32,669 nt of DNA from Candidatus Bipolaricaulota bacterium (GTDB lineage Bacteria > Bipolaricaulota > Bipolaricaulia > UBA7950 > UBA9294). A program made the position numbers and the translations under genes. The notes under the pieces are model-generated. The model had not been told where the DNA came from. It made no database searches and saw only the letters and a program-made list of their open reading frames with translations. The stretch lies in assembly GCA_018817505.1 (NCBI GenBank), contig JAHITR010000221.1, positions 1 to 32,669 of the forward strand. Direction: 5' to 3'. Shown here piece after piece: positions 1 through 7,331 of this stretch. Every line of letters starts with the position of its first letter. Positions within the stretch are counted from its first letter, which is position 1.

Positions 1-572
1 ATGCGAGAGCTGGTCCCAATTCCGCCCTTCCACCCAAAAGCGACTGTACCCATCCCCGCACCCACATTGCCTTCGGCTGGAGGGGCAGAAGACGCCGAGG
101 CAATGGCCTGAAGCACATGCTGTGACGTCAAGGCACGTTTCTCGATCGCGTTGAGGCGTCCGTCATTGGTCTCCCCAACAACCGGATTGATCGAGCGAAT
201 GGCTTCGCCTCCTGGCTGGGCCAGTGTCCAATCGACAATCGCATCAGCAGCACGCGCAACGCTGAGCGTGTTGGTCAACACGATCGGTGTCTCCAATTCC
301 CCCAGTTCGGCCACTTGCGTGTATCCCATCAGCTTGCCATAGCCGTTGGCAACGGCAATCCCTGCTGGCACGCGATGTTGGTAGAGATTGCCTGTGTGCG
401 GGAGGATGGCCGTCGCCCCTGTTCGGATGTCCTGATCAGCAATCAGGGAGAATTGGCCCACCTGCACCCCAACCACATCGGTAATCGCGTTGTCTGGCCC
501 TGGGGGGAGAATGCCAGGAATAACCCCGAAGCAACGTGCACGTTTGCGGGTCTCTGCTGTGTGTTCAGCCAT
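1..572 (-). CDS. DmpA/BapA-type P1 family (S58) aminopeptidase, N-terminal part
   Basis: The gene is cut by the left window edge, leaving 190 codons of what should be about 330-380. It reads from ATG at 572 (MAEHTAETRKRARCFGV), with a GAGGG-type ribosome site about 12 bases upstream. The motifs PGPDNAITDVVGVQVG near the N terminus, RTGATAILP, and near the edge EGNVGAGMGT with KGGIGTSSR are the signature of the DmpA / beta-peptidyl aminopeptidase family. These are N-terminal-nucleophile enzymes that self-cleave to alpha and beta chains and release N-terminal residues from peptides or amides. The nucleophilic serine, in the family motif GS(I/M)xxVVATDAPL, would lie beyond the edge, so catalytic competence cannot be judged. 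No signal peptide is visible, so it is probably cytoplasmic. It is divergent from the histidine kinase gene. The family call is firm but the substrate is unknown. Confidence 0.85.
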   Translation of the reverse strand, partial: MAEHTAETRKRARCFGVIPGILPPGPDNAITDVVGVQVGQFSLIADQDIRTGATAILPHTGNLYQHRVPAGIAVANGYGKLMGYTQVAELGELETPIVLTNTLSVARAADAIVDWTLAQPGGEAIRSINPVVGETNDGRLNAIEKRALTSQHVLQAIASASSAPPAEGNVGAGMGTVAFGWKGGIGTSSR

Positions 573-767
573 CGTATTTCATCCCTCTGCTCTCACCGCC
601 CCTATCCACGGGAAGCAATCAATCACTCACTCCTACTTGCATCCTCGACTGCATCATTGTACGGTAGTTGTCCAGATGAATTCTCACTGCATGCGGAAAT
701 CTCCCCGTGCTGAGAAGGGAGTGGTCATCTGAAAGGATGGGGGCGCTCGGGAAGAGAGGCAGGGAGC
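573..767. other. divergent intergenic region, S58 peptidase / histidine kinase
   Basis: These 195 bases separate two divergently read genes and should hold both promoters. On the minus strand a TACAAT -10-like hexamer lies at 656-661, but I see no good -35 at the right spacing. No convincing plus-strand promoter and no clear operator dyad were found. Short plus-strand reading frames here lack ribosome sites and family features. Confidence 0.4.
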
Positions 768-2939
768 TTGCAGCGAGGGATTGACCCATATTCAAGCAAA
801 GCCGAGGGCAAACGCGTTTTGCTCCTCGTTGCCATCCTGGCAGTCATCGTTCTTGGCACCACGATTCTTTCGATCCTTCTTCTCTACTCAGCAGCCATTA
901 CTCAGCAACGCGGACGCTTGCTGGAGATCGCACAGAGTGAAGCTCGGACGATCGAAGCCATTGCCCGGCATGAGCAAGTTTACTTGGATGGTGGGGACAC
1001 ATCTGACCCAGGCTACTTGGATATCCTTGTAGATGCCCATGAAAGGTATGAGGGATTCGGGGATACCGGTGAGTTTACACTGGCCAAACAGGAAGGCGAT
1101 CAGATCGTCTTCCTCCTTAGTCACCGCCATTCCGATCTCGATTATCCTGAGCCGATTCCCATCACCTCCGCTTTGGCAGAGCCGATGCGCAGGGCCTTGA
1201 AAGGAGAGACCGGGACGGTCATTGGCCTCGATTATCGCGGAGTCCTCGTGCTGGCGGCGTTCGAGCCGGTTGCCGACATCGATCTGGGCGTTGTAGCCAA
1301 GATCGATTTGCGAGAGATCCGTGCCCCGTATCTGCGCGCCGCGCTGCTCAGTCTTGGGCCGGCCCTTGTGGCCATCGTTCTGGGAGCGCTCCTCTTTGCT
1401 CGGATCACGCGCCCCTTTGTCCGCGGGATTGCCGAGGGCCAGCAACGTTATCAAGACCTCATCGAGACCATGTCAGATGGTTTGGCCATCGAGGACGAGC
1501 ACGGTGTCCTTCAGTATGTCAACGAGCACTTCTGCCGGATCTTGGGACGTTCACAGGATGAGATTATCGGCACGTTGACGAGCGACCTCCTCACGTCAGA
1601 AAGCAAAGACGTGATCTCCCTCCAAATGGCACAGCGACGTAAGGGCATCGCGTCAAGCTACGAGTTGTCATTCGTGCGCTCTGACGGCTCAGAAGTGGCG
1701 ACATGGGTTTCGCCCCAACCCATCCTTGATTCAAAACGCGGGTTTCAGGGCAGTTTCGCGGTCGTCACCGAAATCACCGACATCAAGAATATCGAACGGC
1801 AGCTTCGTGAAGAAAAGGAACAAGCCCAGCTCTATCTCGATATCGCCGGTGTGATGTTTGTCGTGTTGGATCGCGAGGGCCGTATTGTCTTGCTCAACAA
1901 GAAGGGGCTGCAGATTCTCAGATACACGGATACTTCACAGCTGTTGGGAAAAGACTGGTTCGCCACCTGCATTCCTGCCGATGTCACGGAATCCGTCCGC
2001 ATCGTCTTTGGACAAATGATGGCCGGGCAAACAGAGCCTGTTGAGTACTTCGAGAATACGGTTCTCACCCGCGATGGGGAGTCACGCATTGTGGCTTGGC
2101 ACAACGCGGTCATGACGGACGCCTCAGGGAACGTGATCGGCTCGGTGAGCTCGGGTGAGGATATCACTGAACGGCGGCTAGCGGAACAGGAGAGACTGGC
2201 CATCGAAAGCCACCTACGACAAGGCCAAAAGCTTGAATCCATTGGAACGCTGGCGAGCGGTGTCGCGCATGAGATCAACAACCCCCTCACAGGAATCATC
2301 AACTACGCGCAGCTGATCCATGACCGAATCGAAGATCCCCAGTTACGTGATTATGCTGAAGGAATCGTTGACGAAGGCAATCGAGTGGCGTCTATTGTCA
2401 AGAGCCTGCTCTCATTTTCTAGACAGGAAAACGAGAGACACAGCCCAGCCAGCATGTCGGATCTCCTCGATTCGACCCTTTCCATTGTTGGATCGATATT
2501 GCGCAAGGATCAAATTCAACTGAACATCGAGCGCGCACCCCATCTGCCGCTCATCCAATGTCGTTCCCAGCAAATCCAGCAAGTGCTCATCAACCTGCTC
2601 ACCAATGCTCGGGACGCATTGAATGAGAGATATCCAGAGTTCGATGAAGACAAGATCCTGCGGATTTCGCTAGCGACCTTCGAGAGCGATGGACAAGCCT
2701 GGATCCGAACAACGGTCGAGGATCACGGGACGGGGATTCCACAAGAGATTATCGATCGGGTTTTTGATCCATTCTTTTCCACCAAGCCCCGCGAGAAGGG
2801 AACCGGCCTCGGTCTTTCCATTTCCTACGGCCTCGTTCGCGAGCATGGTGGACGTTTATTGGTGGAAAGCGAGCCCAACCACTACACTCGCTTTGTCATG
2901 GAGCTGCCAGTTGAGTCCGGCTGGTCACTTGAGGCATAG
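768..2939 (+). CDS. membrane-bound PAS-PAS sensor histidine kinase
   Basis: This 723-residue kinase begins at TTG 768; no other ATG, GTG or TTG start lies upstream before the in-frame stop at 711, and AGAGG sits 8 bases ahead. Residues about 16-40 form a first membrane helix and about 190-212 a second. The roughly 150 residues between them look like an extracytoplasmic Cache-type sensor (VVAKIDLREI just before helix 2). Two PAS domains follow (about 225-340 and 350-470). The HisKA box GVAHEINNPLTG carries the phospho-acceptor His501. The ATPase domain shows the N box (NLLTNARDAL), G1 (VEDHGTGIP), F box (FDPFFSTK) and G2 (GTGLGLSISYGL). It therefore looks fully active. The next gene, 22 bases on, starts with a receiver domain and is the obvious phosphotransfer partner. 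The ligand cannot be told. Confidence 0.93.
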   Translation: MQRGIDPYSSKAEGKRVLLLVAILAVIVLGTTILSILLLYSAAITQQRGRLLEIAQSEARTIEAIARHEQVYLDGGDTSDPGYLDILVDAHERYEGFGDTGEFTLAKQEGDQIVFLLSHRHSDLDYPEPIPITSALAEPMRRALKGETGTVIGLDYRGVLVLAAFEPVADIDLGVVAKIDLREIRAPYLRAALLSLGPALVAIVLGALLFARITRPFVRGIAEGQQRYQDLIETMSDGLAIEDEHGVLQYVNEHFCRILGRSQDEIIGTLTSDLLTSESKDVISLQMAQRRKGIASSYELSFVRSDGSEVATWVSPQPILDSKRGFQGSFAVVTEITDIKNIERQLREEKEQAQLYLDIAGVMFVVLDREGRIVLLNKKGLQILRYTDTSQLLGKDWFATCIPADVTESVRIVFGQMMAGQTEPVEYFENTVLTRDGESRIVAWHNAVMTDASGNVIGSVSSGEDITERRLAEQERLAIESHLRQGQKLESIGTLASGVAHEINNPLTGIINYAQLIHDRIEDPQLRDYAEGIVDEGNRVASIVKSLLSFSRQENERHSPASMSDLLDSTLSIVGSILRKDQIQLNIERAPHLPLIQCRSQQIQQVLINLLTNARDALNERYPEFDEDKILRISLATFESDGQAWIRTTVEDHGTGIPQEIIDRVFDPFFSTKPREKGTGLGLSISYGLVREHGGRLLVESEPNHYTRFVMELPVESGWSLEA

Positions 2940-2961
2940 GGACATGCAGTGAGGGAGATCG

Positions 2962-5418
2962 ATGGCCAAGATCCTGATCGTTGACGATGAGAGAAGCATC
3001 CGGACCACACTCGCAGAATTCATCCGCGAGGAGGGACACGACGTCTACACAGCCGAGGATGCATCCCAAGCGCTTGCGCTGCTTGCCGAACACAATCCCG
3101 CTGTCGTGATCACAGACATCATTCTTCCTCGCATGACCGGAGTGGCCCTACTCAAACGCATCAATGAGATCGCTCCAGATACGCAGGTGCTGATGATCAC
3201 CGGAGAGCCGACCGCAGAAACAGCGGCAGAAGCCGTACGTCTAGGGGCCTTTGACTATCTCTCCAAACCCATCGCTCGTACGGATTTCAAGTCTGCAGTC
3301 ACAAGCGCTTTGCGAGTCAGTGAACTTGCCCTGGAACGCAGCCGACTTGAAGAGGAAAACAGGCGCTATCAGGAACATCTGGAAGAGGAAGTCGAGAGAA
3401 AGACCGGAGCCTTGCGCGCGTCAGAAGAGAAATATCGCGCCGTCGTAGAAAATGCTTCAGAAGCCGTGTTCATCGCTCAAGGCGGCACAATTCCATTTGC
3501 CAATCCCAGTACATCTCGACTCAGCGGACGATCGTCAGAAGCGTTGCGAACGAGACCGTTTATCGAATGGATTCACCCCGAGGATCGCAAACTGGTGGCA
3601 GAACGTTACCAACAACGACTTGAGGGAGAAGATGTTCCGGCAGAATACGAGTTTCGGATTGTGCGAACGGACGGAGAGACTCGCTGGGTTGAACTCAGAA
3701 CCGTCATCATCACCTGGGCAGGGGAGAAGGCCACTCTCAATTTTGCCAGCGATATCACCGATCGAAAATTGCGAGAAGCTCAAGAGTCGGCACGCCAAGA
3801 AAGAATCCAGCACCGCGACGCCGCACTCATTCAATTGGCCATGGATCCTGTTTTGTATGAAGGATCGATGCATCGCGCGGTTCAGGCGATCACAGAAGCG
3901 TCCTCTCGCACCCTTCAGGTGGAGAGGGCCAGTGTCTGGCTCTATACGAAGAACAAAGACGCGATTGAGTGCATTGACTTGTATGACCTGAGCGAGAATA
4001 CACACTCCAAGGGCAGGATACTGAGAAGCAAGGACGCTCCAAGTTACTTCCAAGCCCTTGCGCAGGAGCGCGTTATTGCCGCAGGCAATGTGTTTGAAGA
4101 CCCGAGAACAGCTCAGTTCTTAACAAGTGGCGCTTCCGACCAAGACACGATCTCCACACTCGACGCATCTGTTCGGCTAGAAGGCGAACTCGTCGGCGTC
4201 GTCTGTCACGAACATGAGGGGATTCAACGGAATTGGGAGCGAGAAGACATCAATTTCGCTAGTTCGCTCGCCAATCTTGTGTCCTTGGTCCTCGAGGCCG
4301 TCCACAAGAGAGAAGCAGAAAATAAACGGGAAATTAGCGAAATGCGCTACAAATCACTGTTCGAAGGCTCGCCCGTTGCCCTTTGGCAAGAGGATTACTC
4401 TCAAGCCAAGGCGTTGCTCCGTGAGATCCAAGCCAGTGGTGTGGAGGACATGGAGGCCTATCTTCACGAACATCCTGAAGTTCTCCACGACTGCATTCGC
4501 AGAATCCGAGTGGAAGACGTGAATCAGGCGACCATCGCCTTGCACGGAGCGAAGTCGAAGGCTGAGCTAGTCGGAGAGCTTTCTCGAATTATCCCTCAGG
4601 GTTCGAGGAGCGGATTCATCCCGCAATTGTTGGCCATCTTAAGAGGCGAAGTTTACTACTCAGGCACGAGCATCGATCAGCGCCGGGACGGATCCGTGAT
4701 CCATGCAGCCATTCGCTGGATGCCAGCTCCAGGATATGAGGAATCACTGCAACGAGTCCTCGTGTCTCAGATTGACATCACGGCCACGGTCGAGGCGGAG
4801 AAATCACTGCACCAAGCGCTCGACGGTACAATTCGAGCCATCGGCATGACCACGGAAACCCGCGATCCCTATACAGCAGGTCATCAACGCCGAGTCACAG
4901 AATTGGCTGTCGCCATTGCCAAGAAAATGGGACTCGCCCCGGAAACCATCGAAGGCACTCGTGTTGCCGGGCTGATGCATGACATTGGCAAACTGGCCAT
5001 TCCTGCAGAAATCTTGAGCAAGCCAAGCGCCCTCAACTCGATGGAATTCTCGCTGATCCAATCGCATCCGCAGGCTGCGTACGACATCCTTGAAACGGTG
5101 ACCTTCCCGTGGCCCATTGCCCAGATTGTTCTTCAACACCACGAGCGCATTGACGGATTGGGATATCCCAAAGGCCTCGCGAAGGACGAGATTCTCATGG
5201 AAGCGCGCATCTTGGCAGTGGCAGATACCGTCGAAGCGATGGCATCGCATCGACCCTATCGACCCGCACTGGGTATTAATCTCGCACTTGAGGAAATCAA
5301 GAAGAACAGCGGACTCAAGTTTGATGCCAAGATCGTCGATGCTTGCCTTGAACTGTTCAACAGCGGGGAGTTCGCGTTTCAGGATCCAACAAACGACACG
5401 CGTCGCCCTTCCGGATAA
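2962..5418 (+). CDS. response regulator REC-PAS-GAF-PAS-HD-GYP (cyclic-di-GMP phosphodiesterase)
   Basis: This 818-residue protein starts at ATG 2962 after GAGGGAG. Residues 1-120 are a receiver with the acidic pair D8/D9, phospho-acceptor D52, T80 and K102. A charged, probably coiled linker (110-150) leads to a PAS domain (about 157-275), a GAF domain (about 287-446) and a second PAS-like domain (about 461-612). The C-terminal HD-GYP domain (about 615-800) has TAGHQRRV, the metal-binding HDIGK (H673, D674), HHERIDGLGYPKG (H726, H727) and ADTVEAM. All core HD-GYP motifs are present, so it should hydrolyse cyclic di-GMP under control of the kinase next door. No GGDEF cyclase is in the window. 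Its last 62 bases are antisense to the end of the Nudix gene. Confidence 0.93.
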   Translation: MAKILIVDDERSIRTTLAEFIREEGHDVYTAEDASQALALLAEHNPAVVITDIILPRMTGVALLKRINEIAPDTQVLMITGEPTAETAAEAVRLGAFDYLSKPIARTDFKSAVTSALRVSELALERSRLEEENRRYQEHLEEEVERKTGALRASEEKYRAVVENASEAVFIAQGGTIPFANPSTSRLSGRSSEALRTRPFIEWIHPEDRKLVAERYQQRLEGEDVPAEYEFRIVRTDGETRWVELRTVIITWAGEKATLNFASDITDRKLREAQESARQERIQHRDAALIQLAMDPVLYEGSMHRAVQAITEASSRTLQVERASVWLYTKNKDAIECIDLYDLSENTHSKGRILRSKDAPSYFQALAQERVIAAGNVFEDPRTAQFLTSGASDQDTISTLDASVRLEGELVGVVCHEHEGIQRNWEREDINFASSLANLVSLVLEAVHKREAENKREISEMRYKSLFEGSPVALWQEDYSQAKALLREIQASGVEDMEAYLHEHPEVLHDCIRRIRVEDVNQATIALHGAKSKAELVGELSRIIPQGSRSGFIPQLLAILRGEVYYSGTSIDQRRDGSVIHAAIRWMPAPGYEESLQRVLVSQIDITATVEAEKSLHQALDGTIRAIGMTTETRDPYTAGHQRRVTELAVAIAKKMGLAPETIEGTRVAGLMHDIGKLAIPAEILSKPSALNSMEFSLIQSHPQAAYDILETVTFPWPIAQIVLQHHERIDGLGYPKGLAKDEILMEARILAVADTVEAMASHRPYRPALGINLALEEIKKNSGLKFDAKIVDACLELFNSGEFAFQDPTNDTRRPSG

Positions 5419-5875
5419 CCCAATCGGTTACGGTTTCATTGTCTTCGCCAAACGTGAATTCAGCGACGATGTGCTTCCCTCCAAGAACGATAGGGAGCCA
5501 ATAGGCGTCGTCCTGCCACATCCGCTCAAACGGGATCTCGTTCACGGAGAACCAACTGGGAAGCATTTCTTCAGTTTCGATCGGTTCCCCCTCCCATTCT
5601 GTAGCGCAATAAACATGCACAAAATGATCGAACGTCTTCATGAACGGAAATCGAAACGTGATCCGGCCCGCTGGATGCAAACCGCTCTTGTGAATCGTTA
5701 TCCCGACTTCTTCCTCAACCTCGCGAATGACTCCGTCGTCTGGCAATTCGCCAGGCTCCAGTTTCCCGCCAATGCCGTTCAGCTTTCCCATACCAAAGCC
5801 GCGCTTCTTTTTTCCAAGAAGCACGTGCGGAGGAGCTCCGTCACGAACGATGAAACACAATGTGGCATGAACCAT
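5357..5875 (-). CDS. Nudix hydrolase (MutT/MTH1-like)
   Basis: This 172-residue protein has an exact Nudix box, GX5EX7REUXEEXGU, at residues 37-59 (G37, E43, R51, E52, E55, E56, G58). The N terminus (MVHATLCFIV) and LLGKKKRGFGMGKLNGIGGK resemble MTH1-type 8-oxo-dGTP diphosphatases, which clean oxidised nucleotides from the pool. Nudix substrates vary, so the substrate is an inference. It starts at ATG 5875 after GAGAGGAG, 30 bases past the end of the HIT gene on the same strand, so the two are probably co-transcribed. The last 62 bases overlap the end of the HD-GYP gene read the other way, which ties together the C-terminal sequences of both proteins. I see no terminator between them. Confidence 0.9.
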   Translation of the reverse strand: MVHATLCFIVRDGAPPHVLLGKKKRGFGMGKLNGIGGKLEPGELPDDGVIREVEEEVGITIHKSGLHPAGRITFRFPFMKTFDHFVHVYCATEWEGEPIETEEMLPSWFSVNEIPFERMWQDDAYWLPIVLGGKHIVAEFTFGEDNETVTDWVIRKGDACRLLDPETRTPRC

Positions 5876-5905
5876 GCGACTCCTCTCTCTTCTGGATCAT
5901 CTTGA

Positions 5906-6331
5906 TCAAGATACGGCTCGCCGAATGATGGCCGCCAGATCGTCGAGTTCTTCTCTGCAGGGATGGGTGCCATAGCCTGGTGCAAATCGCAATCCAAACC
6001 CGTCGTTTGCGAAGCGTGGAATCACATGCAAATGCACATGAGAGACCTCTTGTCCAGCGACAGAACCATCGGCAAGAAACAGGTTGATCCCCTCGCACTG
6101 CAAATCCGAGTTCCGAAGTCCGCGCATCAATTGCTGGGCCACAATCATCATCTGCGCGGCAATGGCTGCCGGCAAATCCTTGAGAGATTCGACGTGAATT
6201 TGGGGCACGACCAGCACATGGCCAGGATTCACTGGCTGTGTGTCCAAGAAGCAGGTCACATGCGCATCCTGGTAAACCACGCTCGCGGGGGCGTTTGCAG
6301 CGGCAATTTGGCAGAAGATGCACGGGGTCAT
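5906..6331 (-). CDS. HIT family nucleotide-binding protein
   Basis: The 141-residue protein carries the histidine triad HVHLHVIPR at 98-106, with H100 the expected nucleophile, and the upstream PVNPGHVLVVP strand. The N terminus has a CxxC pair (C4, C7) typical of zinc-binding HIT/Hint proteins. Family members hydrolyse or transfer nucleoside monophosphates, for example adenosine phosphoramidates or dinucleoside polyphosphates. It starts at ATG 6331 with GAGAGGA upstream and is the first gene of a two-gene unit with the Nudix hydrolase. Both proteins act on nucleotide phosphate bonds, which fits a nucleotide-sanitation unit. It is divergent from the transketolase gene across 91 bases. The exact substrate is not visible. 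Confidence 0.93.
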   Translation of the reverse strand: MTPCIFCQIAAANAPASVVYQDAHVTCFLDTQPVNPGHVLVVPQIHVESLKDLPAAIAAQMMIVAQQLMRGLRNSDLQCEGINLFLADGSVAGQEVSHVHLHVIPRFANDGFGLRFAPGYGTHPCREELDDLAAIIRRAVS

Positions 6332-6422
6332 AAGATTCCTCTCAAGGTTGTCATGATACTCTCTACCATCGACGCCAACGAGTGAGTATGATCACCAGAC
6401 GACAAGCAAAGGACGTGGAATC

Positions 6423-7259
6423 GTGGATATTGATGCACTCAAAATCAAGGCAAACCAGCTTCGCGGGGACGTGCTCAAGATCGTAACAACAGCCAAATCG
6501 GGACATCCAGGCGGAGCCTTGGGGATGGCCGATCTACTCACTGCGCTGTACTACAAGTACTTGCGCCACGATCCACGAAATCCCAAATGGGAAGAGCGTG
6601 ATCGCTTCGTCCTCTCCAATGGCCATACGTGCCCCATTCTTTATGCCATTCTTGCGGATCAGGGCTACTTCGATCGGGACGAGTTGTGGTCCTTCCGAAA
6701 GCTGGGGGCGATGCTGCAAGGGCATCCGTCGACGGCGTGGAACATCCCCGGAGTCGAGGCTTGTAGTGGTTCCTTGGGTAATGGCTTGTCAGTGGCTCTC
6801 GGAATGGCCATGGGCGCCAAGTTGGCGGGGCGGGATTCACGCATCTATTGCTTTGTGTCTGATGGAGAGCTTCAGGAAGGACAGCCGTGGGAAGCTGCAA
6901 CGGCTGCCGCGCATCACAAGGTTGACAACCTCTGCGTGATGATCGACTGGAACGGATGCCAAATCGACGGTCGCGTGAAGGATGTGATGAACGTCGGCAA
7001 TTTGGCCGAGAAATTCCGCGCCTTTGGGTGGAACGTTCACGAAATCGATGGCCATGACTATGGTCAGATTATGAATGCCTACGTCTCATTCCTCGCCGCC
7101 AAAGGGTCTGGAAAGCCTACCATCATTGCCGCCCATACGCTTCTTGGAAAGGGCGTCTCGTTCATGGAGGATGTCCCCAAGTGGCATCATGGCTCTCTCT
7201 CTCCGGAACAGATGGAGCAGGCATTCGCGGATCTTGGATTGGGAAGTCCCAACGCTTGA
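6423..7259 (+). CDS. transketolase N-terminal (TPP-binding) subunit
   Basis: This 278-residue protein, from GTG 6423 after AAAGGA, matches the N-terminal half of split transketolases. It has the TKSGHPGG-like start (AKSGHPGGALGMADLL, H28), SNGHTCPILYA, and the thiamine-diphosphate region SDGELQEG (146-153) with NGCQIDG. The usual first glycine of GDG is serine here (S146). The end, KGVSFMEDVPKWHHGSLSP, is the normal end of an N subunit, so it is not a truncated gene. The active enzyme moves two-carbon ketol units in the non-oxidative pentose phosphate pathway and needs a separate C-terminal (pyrimidine-binding) subunit. That gene normally follows directly but is absent here; a terminator-like hairpin and a convergent Clp gene come next. 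Confidence 0.93.
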   Translation: MDIDALKIKANQLRGDVLKIVTTAKSGHPGGALGMADLLTALYYKYLRHDPRNPKWEERDRFVLSNGHTCPILYAILADQGYFDRDELWSFRKLGAMLQGHPSTAWNIPGVEACSGSLGNGLSVALGMAMGAKLAGRDSRIYCFVSDGELQEGQPWEAATAAAHHKVDNLCVMIDWNGCQIDGRVKDVMNVGNLAEKFRAFGWNVHEIDGHDYGQIMNAYVSFLAAKGSGKPTIIAAHTLLGKGVSFMEDVPKWHHGSLSPEQMEQAFADLGLGSPNA

Positions 7260-7282
7260 GTGCAAGATCGTTGACAGGGAAC

Positions 7283-7322
7283 AGCAACCATGGGGAAATC
7301 CTCAGGGTTGCTATTCTTTGTT
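7283..7322. terminator. hairpin terminator between transketolase and Clp genes
   Basis: AGCAACC (7283-7289) pairs with GGTTGCT (7306-7312), and the inner GGGGA and TCCTC can extend the stem. ATTCTTTGTT follows on the plus strand. It sits 24 bases past the transketolase stop in a 72-base convergent gap, so it plausibly ends the plus-strand transcript. The T tract is interrupted, so strength is uncertain. Confidence 0.55.
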
Positions 7323-7331
7323 CGTCGGAAG

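Noticed and set aside
5117-5905. 262-codon open frame on the plus strand
   Set aside because: It spans the end of the HD-GYP gene in another frame and lies antisense to the Nudix gene; no motif supports it.
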